Shown: positions 9,492 through 22,900 of the stretch, piece after piece
Numbering within the stretch: position 1 is the stretch's first letter
How the letters are laid out: each line of letters starts with the position of its first letter
Origin: Pomphorhynchus laevis
Lineage: Eukaryota; Acanthocephala; Palaeacanthocephala; Echinorhynchida; Pomphorhynchidae
Length of the DNA: 64,000 bases
Assembly (NCBI GenBank): GCA_012934845.2
Contig: WNNJ02002901.1
Coordinates: 124,001-188,000 of the forward strand
Direction: 5' to 3'
Made by a program: the position numbers and the translations under genes
Notes under the pieces: model-generated
Databases searched by the model: none
Told to the model about the DNA's origin: nothing
What the model saw: the letters and a program-made list of their open reading frames with translations, nothing else

Positions 9492-12175
9492 TTATTTATT
9501 ATCCATCCATAAAAATTTGTCACTTACGAGTTTAAATTTATTCTTTATATTATTGTGTTGATGTATATATTTTACTATTTTCTGCTTGATGTTATTTTTA
9601 TAGTAACCTAGTTTAAAATATGCATCTATTAAATTATTTAAATGATTTTGAAGAAAGCCAATATCATTATAAATTGTTGCAATTCTAAAATTTCATTATT
9701 TAAAGTATTATATTTTATATTATATGGTATGTATGAATGCTCATGCAAAAATATGTTTCTTGTAAATTTAAATATGTCATCTTTACGATATAAATTAATA
9801 GTAGTTTTAGTTAATGTTAATTTAATGTTCATATCTAGATATACACCTTCTTTATCATTAATATTGGTTTTGTTAAGAATAAGGCTTTCTGGATAAGTGC
9901 GCTCACTAATTGAATACAAATTATTAGAATTAAATACACATATATCATCAATTTATCGAAACATATATTTCATATATTTATATTGTTTAGACTTATTTTT
10001 TACACAGTTATGAACAAATTCATACTCTATAAAGCTTAAAAGCAAGTCAGCTATAATTAGGCTACTATTACCTCCCATTGGAACATATTTTACTTGTCTA
10101 AATATACATGTCCATACTTTTAAATAATTTTGATTTATCAAAATATTTAAGAATTCTATTAATTCAATCTTATCCATATATTTATATTTACTTGATGGTT
10201 TAATTTTTGTTAGATAGGCGTTATAATTATTATAACATATATATGTATATCTTTTTCCGAATATAAGATTAATTAATGTTACTAACGCTTCTTTAATATC
10301 TACTAAATCTTGATTTGTATACAGCGTACTAAAATCGAATGCATTTATATTTTGAAAATTTATTCCTTTTGTGTGTTCTAAAAATTCTTTTGTAGAATTA
10401 ATACTGAAATAGTGTTTTATACCAGTATTAATTTCGATTACATTGCAATATTTTTTAAAGTGTGCTTTAATTGCTTTAAGTATTTTATTCATATAGAAAG
10501 AAAGTGGTTTTAATGTACATTTAAACGCACTACATGAACCTAGGTTTTATTGGATTTTTATGTAATTTTGGATTCCAATATAATATAGGTATAGTTTTAT
10601 TATCTAATTCAACCTTTATACCCTTTTTATCCATTATAGAACAGTGATTTGTTTCAATACTCAACTCACTGCGTTCATATATTGGATTTACATTTAAATC
10701 GTTAGAATTAACCTCTTTCATTAGTATATCATAATAAAGCTTTTTGCATATGAAGACAAAGTTATTACTAGCTTTGTCAACAGTTGTTATTATATAGTTA
10801 TCCTTTAATTTAGTAAGTTCTTTATACATATCTTTATTAATTTTATCTTTCCTTTTATAATTGTTTGTTATTTTCATTTTATTTTTAATTTTATCAAATA
10901 TATAATCTTTCCAAATGTTTATCTTAGATATATTCGAGCTTTCACTATTAATCAGCTTACTAAAGTAATCATTTAAGTTATTGTATAACGAATTGTAAAT
11001 TTTATTTCTGTCGTTGTTATTATTTAATCTATATTTTTACCCTTTTGATAGCAGCTTTCTTAATTCACAGTTTTCAATTAATTCTAGGTTATGGGTACAT
11101 ATATGTTCATTTATTTTATCAAAACTAAGACTTTTACAATTGCATTCTGTTTCCATTATGTTTATAATATTATCGTTACATATTGATTTTAATTCTTTAT
11201 TATAATTACAAATTTTTCGTCCTAATGGTGGTAGGAGTTTATACCTTATTTTAGGAATATATTTATTTAAATCTGACACTATTATTTCTTTACTTTTAGA
11301 ATTATTTTAAATTCTGGCTATATTTATGTTATCTATATATTTATTAATGAACTTTATGGTTAATGTATATTTTCTATTGTTATTATTAACATTTATTGTA
11401 CGATTTTAGTATTTTGTATTACAATAACTGTCTATTATACAACTTAGCTTATCATAGTCGTTAATTAATTTTTGATTTATTGAACATATGATATCTTTAG
11501 AAAAACTTCTTATATTTACATAAAGATCTTTTAGCTTATTATCACTTAAAAGTTGTTTTAATATTTCTAATTGTTCATTTATATACATATCTTTTTTAAT
11601 ATTTCTAACTCTATTTTTCTTATTCATTTTATCACCGTGACTTCTTGGTTTGCGTTTAAGCGGATTATTATAATATAGTTGTTTATTATGTACTATACTA
11701 CTTCTGCCAATTCCTTGTACCACGTCATTCAATCCTAATGGGTACATGGAATTAAGCGTTTTAATCCAAAAATCTTTTTTTCTAATAGTTTTTGATTTAA
11801 TATTGATATGTTTTCTTCGATAATATGTTCTAAAATAAATAATTTACAGTTTTTAATATCATATCCTATTAATCTTATATGTTTATGAAATATTGTTTGA
11901 CTATTATGCTGTATATTATACATGTGTTGCCTAAACCTAGTTTTTAACATTTGATATGTTTTTCCTATATATTGCAATCCACATGTACATTGTATTAGAT
12001 ACACTACACCTGCGGTATTGCAGTTACAATTATTATTAATATTTAATGAAAAACATTTGTTTGTCGTATTACTTACGATACAATTATTATTTATAACATC
12101 ACAAACTATACAATTTTTTCTGTTACATTTAAAAGATCTAAAATTGAAATCATTAGTACTTACTTATTTTTTCAA
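9492..12175 (-). pseudogene. Penelope-like retroelement with N-terminal GIY-YIG (Naiad-type order), inactivated
   Basis: Read on the minus strand, the order is as follows. A Cys-rich segment (about 12015-12140, KCNRKNCIVC then CNC) leads into a GIY-YIG nuclease start (VVYLIQCTCGLQYIGKTYQ near 12000) that ends in a WIKTLNSMYPLGLND block. A Cys/His segment follows (ECNCKSLSFDKINEHICTHN, about 11100-11160, then LRKLLSKG). Reverse transcriptase follows from 10.9 to 9.95 kb (TTVDKASNNFVF, LYWNPKLHKNPIKPRF, FDFSTLYTN, YVPMGGNSSLIIADL, IDDICVFN), then a C-terminal tail to 9492. Usual Penelope elements have GIY-YIG after RT; the reverse order is known from Naiad/Chlamys elements. Lesions: a frameshift at a T7 run (11775-11781), a stop near 11037, a frameshift near 10530, a stop replacing the Tyr of the catalytic YIDD box near 9956, and a frameshift near 9655. 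The 5' end is missing. Confidence 0.85.
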
Positions 12176-12367
12176 TATGGTTGAGTACATGTAACTTTTA
12201 AGTCATAATTTTTAACGTTGCTTTTTCGGTGTCGCCGACTAGTTTAGTTGACTCAGACTAAACTTACAACGGGCCATCTAGTGGTAAAGATATATTCAAT
12301 ATATTTAAAAAAGTAATAAGTAAACTTTCATTTACATATTATAGTATACATTAAATTTATATTACAT
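12176..12367. other. Spacer between the Penelope element and the LINE fragment, with direct-repeat border
   Basis: Contains the first copy of a block near 12291-12340 with TATTTAAAAAAGTAATAA and AAACTTTCATTTACATAT, which recurs at 12900-12945 and in shorter form near 13085. These copies bracket the LINE 3' fragment. They are either a long target-site duplication or pieces of an older repeat. Confidence 0.5.
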
Positions 12368-12830
12368 ATTTTATATTATTCTGTCGTTCATGCTTTTGGT
12401 CTACTTTATCATCCCCCTCTGTATCTTCACCTAAAATTACACCGTGCTGAATATTCGTCCGTTAGAGCACTTCTCTCAAACAATCAGTTCCTGCTACCTC
12501 GGCCGGCGTTCCTGTCTCATTTCTATTCCTCTCATTTGGAATTCTCGTCCCATAAAACTTCGTTGTCAGCCTAACCTCACTACCTTTAAATCCATGTATA
12601 CCACTTTTCTAATGAGCAACCAGGCTCTGCAGCTAAGCTAGCAATGAGATCTTAACTTTTCATCAGTCAAACGTCGGTTACGTGATATGGACTTCAGTCA
12701 GAAACTATTTTAATTTTTTGATTGTTTCAGTTGACTTGTAAGCGGCATGCATGCATGAGCCACTTAAAAACTTAATAAGTCTATCTATAAAACGCAACTA
12801 AGACAATGTTGATGTCGTCAATATAAAAAA
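12368..12830 (+). pseudogene. LINE 3' end fragment, second copy
   Basis: Same family as the fragment at 7205-7680. The frame ending near 12641 encodes PLIWNSRPIKLRCQPNLTTF and then KSMYTTFLMSNQALQL, and the UTR also aligns (for example CTTGTAAGCGGCATGCATGC here). Upstream the translation is broken: the first copy keeps more of the preceding frame. It is bracketed by about 50-bp direct repeats (12291-12340 and 12900-12945). No polymerase domain remains. Confidence 0.7.
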
Positions 12831-13913
12831 ACCTTGAACATATAAAATATATAAAAAACCTTGAAAATAAGATTTTCGTTTTAATAGTAGATAAAGTTAT
12901 TCAATATATTTAAAAAAGTAATAAATAAACTTTCATTTACATATGTTTTAAATATATTTTAAAAAATCTTTTAAATAAATTTTAACTATATAGAGTATAG
13001 CATTTGTTACAAATGTTAGCTACTAGCTTAAATACATTATTGAATATATAATTTGTTATTTAAAGAGATCATAAAGATATATTGAATATATTTAAAAAAG
13101 TGGTAAATATATATAATAATATATATTCAATATATATTATTGAATATATAATGTGTTATTTATTATTGGCAGGGTGTAGAAAATTAAAATACATTTACAA
13201 ATTCGATGTTAGGTACAAAATTAGCTTAAACATTCTAATTATTTAACGTTTAATTAATTAAATTTAATTTTCGTTTCCATGCAGTATATAAAATACGACG
13301 TTTGATAATATTATAAACGATTTTCATCTTTAAATTTTAACATTATAATGTTTTCTTTGAGTTTTATTGGATCACAAATTCGTCAGAACAGTCAACGATT
13401 GTAAACTTACGAAATGTGAAAAGTTACGCAAATTGTAATATAGCATCAATAATAAATGACGCAATTTCACTTAATTGCATGAATAATATATTTATTCTAA
13501 GGTAAATACATCCTTAATAAGGTGATAAAAATTTCTATAAGCAGTTTTTTTAAATTTTTCGTTGAAGAATTAGCGTTAAAAAATGACAAAAAACTTACTC
13601 TTTAAACAATTTACAGGGCAACTCATCAGAAGTAATTTATAGACTATTTATGTAATTTCTTAATTCTTTATAGATGACTATTACCGTGAATAGTTTTAAC
13701 AAATGCCTGAGTTTCATTACAATTATAATTTTACGCGAAGGTGTGTCTTAATACACAAATTTACTACGCTAATTCACTGCCAGGCTATGTGAATATAAAA
13801 AGACTTGTTTACAATATAAAATGTTATAAAACTGAACGTTTTGTATGACAAGATTAGTGTGCAAGCCAACCTATCGTTCAGATATCAGCAATTTAGAAAA
13901 ATCAGAATACAAA
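12831..13913. other. Upstream region of the complete DNPEP gene
   Basis: AT-rich, with repeats of AATATATTTAAAAAAGT at 12900 and 13085 and TATATTCAATATAT-like stretches near 13120-13150. The promoter and 5' UTR of the DNPEP gene must lie here, but no TATA box stands out from the AT-rich background. The ATG at 13914 is in the context ACAAAATGG, which has A at -3 and G at +4. Confidence 0.4.
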
Positions 13914-16900
13914 ATGGCAGATAAACCAAAGGAGGTAATGGATTTGGCGCAGGAATATGTGAATTTCCTGAATGACTGTAAATCGCCATGGCACGGTTTG
14001 TATTTTATTTTTAAATGGGAATGACCCATTTATTTTTTAAATGGTGAAATGTCGATTTTAAATTTCAGTTTTGATTTATTTCTGTTCTTCAAGAAGTGAC
14101 TTTTAATGACTTTTTAGTTTGTGACAGAGTGAAACAGTATTTTGTTGAGGCCGGATTTCAAGAACTAGATTTTGGAAGCGAATGGACATTAGCTCCAGGA
14201 GGAAAGGTTGGTTATTCCCTTTAATTTTTTATTTTCTTTACTTTTTTTTCTTCAGTATTATGTGATGAAAGGAGGATCAACAATTGCTGGATTTGCTCTA
14301 GGCGGTAATTGGAAACCTAACAGTAGGATAGGATTTATCGCTCCACATTCAGATAGTCCAGCGCTTAGGGTAGCATTAAAGATATAAAAATAAAATCGTT
14401 AATGTTATTAACAGATTAAACCAGATTCGAATAGAGGAAATTTGAATTTTATCCAAGTTGGATGTGTTCTTTACGGAGGTGGATTTTGGCATACGTGGTT
14501 TGATAGAGATTTAGGACTTGCTGGTAGAGTTTACGTCCGAAATGGTAACAATATTGAACGAAAATTGATTAGTGTATGGAAAGCGATTGCTAATGTTCCG
14601 GACTTGGCAATTCACTTTGATGGCAGCATGAACAGCAACTTTCAATTTAACTTCGAAACTCAATTGCAAGTTATAATATGTATGGTCATCGTAATTTAAT
14701 GTTTACATTTAGCTTGCCAATGATTGGTATAGGCAAACACGATGAAGATCCTGTAAGCAATTGCTCGCTTTCATTAATGTATATTATTTAAGATTCATTA
14801 AAATAATAATTAAGATAGTATTTATAACTTATTATATATATTATTTTTTATAATTTCACATCGCGTAGTTTTGGTATAATTTACATACCATAATGTTAAT
14901 ATCGATAAGTTATATTTAAAAGTTACAGCCTTTCGACAAGCAATTGCCTATCAATAAACAAGATACTTCAATAAACACAAATGACATGCTTTTTTAAAAC
15001 AACTTCTATCGATTTAGTAGATAATTAAAATACAATAATATTGTTTCAAATTATTTCATTTTTATGTGTTTAATTTGTTTAAGATATTTGTTTTAATGAT
15101 ATGTTTGTATTTGTTTCGTTTTATATAATGTGTAATTACCTACACATTAGTTGATGAAATCAAATTATGTTATTGACTTTTTCAAAATAATTAAAATATA
15201 ATTGAATTTAATCTAATTATTTTAAACATATTTGATATTAAATTTTATTCTTAAATATATAATGCATAATTTAATTTTTAATTTTTGCAAATGTTAATTT
15301 TTAATTGTATGAGCATTCGTATTTCATACATTTTGTTTAGATTTAAATTTAATTTTATTAATGAAATAAAATTTCTATATTAATTTATATTTTTGTTATT
15401 TTTTGTATAAAATTTTTATTTTTATTCGGAACCAAAACGAAATATATAATATCACAATTAAACACAGTCTTTGCTCTTTTTAGTCCTTTAATAATTGATT
15501 CAATAATTCACACAATTTTAAAATCTCTTTTTTTATGTGGTATTTTTATTTTCAAAATTCTTGTGCTTATATAAATGAAATATTCTTTTTCGGAACCAAA
15601 ACGAAATAGATTTTATCACAAATAAAATGCTAATTAACGCTAATTCGTACTTTGTCGATTTGGTAATTCGTAATCACTCATTACATTGAGTGATTGCGAA
15701 TTGTTCAAATACTGAGTTATATGTTTCCTAATTTGTTAAGAATTCAGATCATCAACCTCTTCTTCTTAAAGTTCTTTCAGAAGAACTTAATGTTTCACCG
15801 GATCAGATATTACAGTTTGAATTAAATCTGTTTGATACTAATCCGGCCCGTATTGGAGGTGCAAATAACGACTTTGTTTTTGGACAATTCCAGGATAATC
15901 AGCATTCCACATTTGGAGTTTTGAAGGTAAATACAAGTAGTTGGTATTAATACTACGGAAAGATGTTTTTGAGGCTTTACTTGAAGCGGTAAAACAACCA
16001 GATTTTATGACAGCGTCACATGCGTACATGTATATTACTTATGATCACGAAGAGGTACTTGATTATATTTTAAGAGCGATTATACATCGATGTGTTGTAG
16101 GTGGGAAACAAAAGCGATGTTGGTGCATCTACAAATTGGACTAATCAACTTTTTAAAAAAATTTGTGGACCAGAGAACTTTGCTTCCGTCATAAATCGAT
16201 CTTTCGCTTTGTCGACTGACGTTAATCATGGAGTTAATCCAAATTACTCGTTAGTATTATTATAGTACTTTTATCTTCTAGGATATAAACATTAGGTCAT
16301 AAAATCATCAAATGTTTATTGTTATAATTGCAGATTTTCATTATTTTTAGTTTATTTTTGCGCTGAAATAATTTTACGGTTTCATTTAGTAATTTTCATC
16401 TTTTAGTAATTTTTATCAAAGCTTTTTAACGAACCTCTTTAGTAATACTCTGTTAATTATTTCGGTCAAACCCAAACTTACAAGCTGTGTTGATTGTAAG
16501 ACACAATCGACAAGGGGTGGAATAACCAAGCCCACAAGAACCTGATTTCATTATCAAGTTAATATTGAAAAATTAATTTTCCAAGTAATAAATTAAATTA
16601 CAATATTAAATGTTGAAATATAATAAATACTATTTTGTACTTATTTAATTACAAAAAATGTATTTATTTTATATTTTAATAATTTATTTAAATTTGATTT
16701 AATATAACTTAATTACACGAAATAAAATATATATTAGATTGATTTCTTGTCAATTAGTTTATTATTTTCATTACTTATAAAAATTATCATAATTATTATG
16801 ATAATAATAATTATTATAGTTTACTTGTTATAATATAATAATTAATTATAATAAATATTTAATATTATTAATATTAAATATTATTAATATTAATAATAAA

Positions 16901-19900
16901 TATTATTATTAAATTATAATAATTATTATAGTTTACTTGTTATAATATAATATAATAATTATTATATTATTTACTTGTTATTTTTCGTAAAATTTGAATT
17001 TATCTTAATTTATTTAAATTAATAGTAATTTTAAAAATATAATTTATATTCAAAACTTAATTGCATCTTTAACATTTGTATTATTCTTAAAATTAATCAC
17101 AAATTGTATCGAAATATAATAATTAAAGTGGCTTAAATCAGTATTGTTCGAAATTTTCATAATTATGTATGAAAATATGCTATTTTACATATTTACATCA
17201 AATATAAATTTTTGAATAAATTTAGTCTCTTCTGTATTTATCCACTTAAGTGACGGTAACGCAACAATCGTCTATTATGCCAATCAAAATTATTTCACCT
17301 AAAAATTAAAGTATATTTACATAATGTATTTATTTTATATTTTAATAATTTATTTAAATTTGATTTAATATAACTTAATTACACGAAATAAAATATATAT
17401 TAGATTGATTTCTTGTCAATTAGTTTATTATTTTCATTACTTATAAAAATTATCATAATTATTATGATAATAATAATTATTATAGTTTACTTGTTATAAT
17501 ATAATAATTAATTATAATAAATATTTAATATTATTAATATTAAATATTATTAATATTAATAATAAATATTATTATTAAATTATAATAATTATTATAGTTT
17601 ACTTGTTATAATATAATATAATAATTATTATATTATTTACTTGTTATTTTTCGTAAAATTTGAATTTATCTTAATTTATTTAAATTAATAGTAATTTTAA
17701 AAATATAATTTATATTCAAAACTTAATTGCATCTTTAACATTTGTATTATTCTTAAAATTAATCACAAATTGTATCGAAATATAATAATTAAAGTGGCTT
17801 AAATCAGTATTGTTCGAAATTTTCATAATTATGTATGAAAATATGCTATTTTACATATTTACATCAAATATAAATTTTTGAATAAATTTAGTCTCTTCTG
17901 TATTTATCCACTTAAGTGACGGTAACGCAACAATCGTCTATTATGCCAATCAAAATTATTTCACCTAAAAATTAAAGTTCACACGCGGTTAATGAGTAAT
18001 CTTTGACTTGTTGTTTATTAATCGTGGTACAATTAATGATCGGTATTATTCACTTAAAGAGTTGACATATTTAAAATTTGATTTCTAAATTTTAATCCCT
18101 TTTTTAAATTTCGATCCTTAATTTTTAAATTTCGATCCTTAATTTTTAAATTTCGATCCTCAAACTTAGAAATAAGGTTTTAAAACTTGTTTCTCAAGCT
18201 ATTGCTGGACTTAAAAACTCTTAAAGACCAGATTGTTTTCAAAAACGATTATTTTTTAGTCAAAACGTATTCTTTAATGAACTAAAAATATTATAAAAAT
18301 CAGTAATCTTGTAATGCTAAATTAGCAAAAGAAGTATAAACAACGTCCTTATTTCGTATTTCGTTAATCACGCTTGAAAATTATTAGTTTTATAAACTTA
18401 CTTTTGTTTCTCTCTTATGATTTTGTGGTTTTTACTACTATAGAAACCTGATGATGTTTTTATATAATGAAATAATTAATATTTTTTAATTTATAATTTT
18501 TTTATTCTTATAATATTTAATTTTATAAAATTGAGCAATATTTTCAGTTATTCCTTATTTAATGCCTAAGTTAATATATAACTTAAATTGTGTTGAAAAA
18601 AATGTCGAGTTTAAATAAAGGTCATTACGATGAATGCAAATATGACGGAATCTTAATCAAAATGAATTTATTTTATCGCAAAATAAACTATTATTTTATT
18701 TGAATTTTTAAAATTTAAAAATTTAAAATTTATTTAACTATTTAAAATTTATTATAAAAATAGTTTTTACTAACATATTTTAGCGAATTCTACGAGATAA
18801 ACAGTAGAGCAATGATTGATGGAGATCCATCTATCAACTACAATTATGGTCTATCGATGGCAACTAATGCTAGTAATGCAGCAATTGTCAAGCAAATTGC
18901 TGAAATTGCAAATGTTAAGCTACAGGTAATTTTAAATACAATAAAATTAAATCAATTTAGATCACGTAAAATTTATTTTAGAATTTTTACATAAAACAAT
19001 TTTTAATTAATTTTTTTAATAAAAGACTATTTTGTTTATTAATATTCAAAAAATAATAATTTTTAATTATTAAGTTTAATTTCTTTTAATAAAACTAGAT
19101 TAAGGTTTTCGCTTAAGGACAAATTTGTACTTCTATAGAACAATTTGTGTTTCTGGCAAAGCTCAACTGATATTATATTATATTTATATTTTATTAAATA
19201 ATATATTTTATTAATTAAATTAAATAATATTTTCAAATCATTATCAAATCATGTTATGTTTAGTGCAATTAAAAATCCGCTAATGCAATAATTATTTTTG
19301 CTTATTTTCGTTTTACAATCGCGCAGTGATTATTCTATGTTATTGAATATCTTTATACGCCTATGACATCTTATATATCGTCTGGGATAATAAGGAATAT
19401 ATTGATGATAACAGGTAAAGAACTGATATACTGGAATAAAAGATTTCACATTAACAATCAGTATGAATTATTGTTAAGGTCATTTCTAAAATCGTAGCGG
19501 CACTACTAGAGGGCAGTTTGCCTAAGTAAACAACCCTTTACTGGTGGTTTATAAATTGCCCAGAATACAAAATACCAAACTGCCCCATTTGGCATTTCTC
19601 AAAAAAATTGATAATTACCAGTAATCCAAATCTGTAAACATAAATGATATTCACGTTAATATCCTTATAGCATCCAAGTATTATGTAATACTGGCATACC
19701 TTCCATTAAAGTATGAAATATAATGATTTCAGATTTGGATTTTATATAACGATCAATACAAAATAAATACAAAATATTTTTTAATTTCCAGGAACTATCA
19801 GGTTTGGTTAAACGACAACAAAAATTATTTTAATATTTCGCCAGTAACTACTAGCATCTTCAGAAAATTAACATAATTATGAAAAAAAGTCATACAAATA

Positions 19901-22900
19901 AAGTTTTTTGTCGGTTTGCACATTGATGCTGGAATCATAGTTGTTGCTAACATTTGTTCATGTAACATTTTCGTTTGTAGTGACCGCAGCAAACAAAACA
20001 CAACAATGAAACAAAAACTAAAAATGTACAACAAAAGTAAAAAACATATGTATTCATAACAAAACAATAAAAATGAAGAAATAAAATAACAAAATAGAGG
20101 GAAAAAACATTTTAAAAATAGATTGCAAACATAATTTAATATTATTTATAAATAATATATATAAATTAAAAAATATATTTTTTGTTACAATCAAAGACTT
20201 TCATTTATATTAATTTTAAGGTTAAGTCAGCTTTATTACCAACCATTAAGTTATCCTTTAGTTTGTTAATATAAAACGCTTCTAAGATCTTACGTTTAAA
20301 CATACTGGTTTCTTTTGATAATATGGTAGTTCCATCGAAATCAATTATATGATCATTATTAATGATATGATCAACAACATTTTTTAGATGTACTCGTTAG
20401 CAGGCTTCCAAATAATGCTTTGAAAACATCAGTTTTTCAAAAAGTTTGATTAAAACCTAAAATTGTTTCCTATTCTTCAAATACCCCTTACACTTGGAAA
20501 GTAGCTGCTGCTAGCTCATTGTTTTCGCGGAACAATTTGATTTGCTCCGATTTTGTCGAGATGAAAAAACGTGAGGGCTTAATAATTGACACTTTAAGAA
20601 AAAACAATTTCCAGAGTGGGAGGTTAAAAATGCTCTATATAAGACACAAATTAATAACATTCATATTTTTGGTCCTTGAGAAGGACGGAAGTATGTTGAT
20701 CATAGCATTAATAATGATCACATAATTGATTTCGATAGAACTACCATATAATCAAAAAAATCCAGTATGTTTAAACGTATGATCTTAGAAGCGTTTTATA
20801 TTTACAAACTAAAGGATAACTTAATGGTTGGTAATAAAGCCGATTGAACCTTAAAATTAATATAAACGAAAGCCTTTGATTATAAAAAAATCTTTTATTT
20901 TTTATATTTTTTAATTTTATTTTTATAAACATAAATTATGTTTGCAATCTATTTTTAAAATGTTTTTTTCCTCTATTTTGTTATTTTATTTCTTCATTTT
21001 TATTGTTTTGTTATGAATACATATGTTTTTTACTTTTGTTGTACATTTTTAGTTTTTGTTTCATTGTTGTGTTTTGTTTGCTGCGGTCACTACAAACGAA
21101 AATGTTACATGAACAAATGTTAGCAACAACTATGATTCCAGCATCAATGTGCAAACCGACAATAAACTTTATTTATGTGACATTTTTTCATTTTATGTTA
21201 ATTTTCTGAAGATGCTAGTAGTTACTAGCGAAATATCAAAATGATTTTTGTTGACGTTTAACAAAACCTGATAGTTCCTGGAAATTAAAAAAATTAAATA
21301 CAGATCAGCATCGATTTATTTCTAAAATGGCCTGTATTAGAGCAGGATACAGGAAAATATGTCACAACTGATTCTTTTACTTTAGACAACAATTCCAATG
21401 AATGGAAAAAGAGCAGGAGCCACGCACGGACCGTCACTTAGTGCTCAACTTGGAATTACAACATGTGATCTAGGACCACTGTTAATTGCCATGCATTCGA
21501 TCCGTGAAACAACAAGCACTATGGGGTTATGGAAGTTTACCAAATTTATTGAGGTATGTTTATTGCATCATTTAAGTAGAACTTTTAAATTTATTTTAAT
21601 AAAATAAAATTCATTAAAATTTAATAATTAATAATAAATTATTAAAAAATAATTGATTATTTAATATATGCTAGTGCTGGTCCTTCCTGACCAGCATCAT
21701 CAGTCCTGAGGAACGGGCATGTCACTCTATCGATTTTGGATTGAGGGCGGAAGATGGATAAGGACAGAACTATTTTAACAGAACATTTATCAATGTTTTT
21801 TCTGTATTGTCAATTAAATTTTATTGTAAAAAAATAATTAATAATAAATATTAATATAATATTTATTATAATATAATATAATATTTATAATATTATTGAT
21901 AATATAATATAATATTTATAATATTATTGATAATATTTATTATAATATAATATTATAGAAGTCAAATTATGCCAAGAGAACATTTATATTAAGATTATCA
22001 ATGCATGGCTACCACAATAAAATTTGTAGTTGGGGACCTAATATTCATAAAATGCGTACCAATTGCATATGTAAGTATTGCAAGTGTTTATGCAATAGCC
22101 TTATGCATGCATTAAGTTGTTATTATTTCTCAGCAAAAGGATTGATGTTTCTAGATGTTTTACAAGTTTGAAAAGTTATGTATCTTTTTTCTTTTGCTCG
22201 TTTTTTTTCGCAACTTAATTTGAAATTTTGTTTTCTAAACGTTCCTGCAGCATACGATCTTCGTTGCAAAGTTCGCTTATCTTGCAATTTTTCCATTGCT
22301 CCATTTTCCTCTCCAGATTTGTCAATATTTTACATGTTGGAAGCTTTTGAAGTACTGACCTTGTAAAAATTGTAGCGGTTTTCATACAATAATTATCCGG
22401 GTGATCCCGATTGACCGCACTCTTGTAAAACGAAACAAGAGTTTCTATCGCCGTGTTGCTTGCGTTCCATTTTGGAAGGTTAATCGCGTTTGGCTTCCAG
22501 TGTATAACTTCTTCGTAAATGTTCTGCAGAATCATTTCTTTTGAAGTATTCGGTATATATCGGGATTCTGTAATCGTATAGTTGTTAAAACGTACTTGTG
22601 GTTTTTCTGAAATTATTTTGGGTGTGTTAATGTCAGTTACTGCAGTGGTGGTATGTCCTCGATTATCGCAGTTCATAGCAGCATAGTCCGTGCAATGTTT
22701 CGATGTCTTTGCACATTTGCAAGCCTTGCATACTGCGTAATGTCCGTTACATCCACAGCATCTAGGGGGCGCCGCGGGGTTTTCCTTTTGTCCTAACAGG
22801 ATTGCTGTTATTGTAAGTATTTATTGTTAGTGTATGTATAAATTGTAAGTATCAGTAGGATAGTTGGTTGTCGTCAATAAATGCCTTTAAGTTGTTATGA

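Noticed and set aside
14442-14699. Single 85-codon open frame as a separate small gene
   Set aside because: It is exon 4 of DNPEP running on into the intron; the last codons past 14665 are intron sequence.
16640-17990. CRISPR-like or regulatory array
   Set aside because: It is one long unit duplicated once in a eukaryotic intron; no short regular repeats with unique spacers are present.
19825-21209. Two matching 70-80 residue frames of hydrophobic protein as paralogous genes
   Set aside because: They lie in the inverted arms of a Penelope-derived pair and are translations of the same non-coding stretch on opposite strands.
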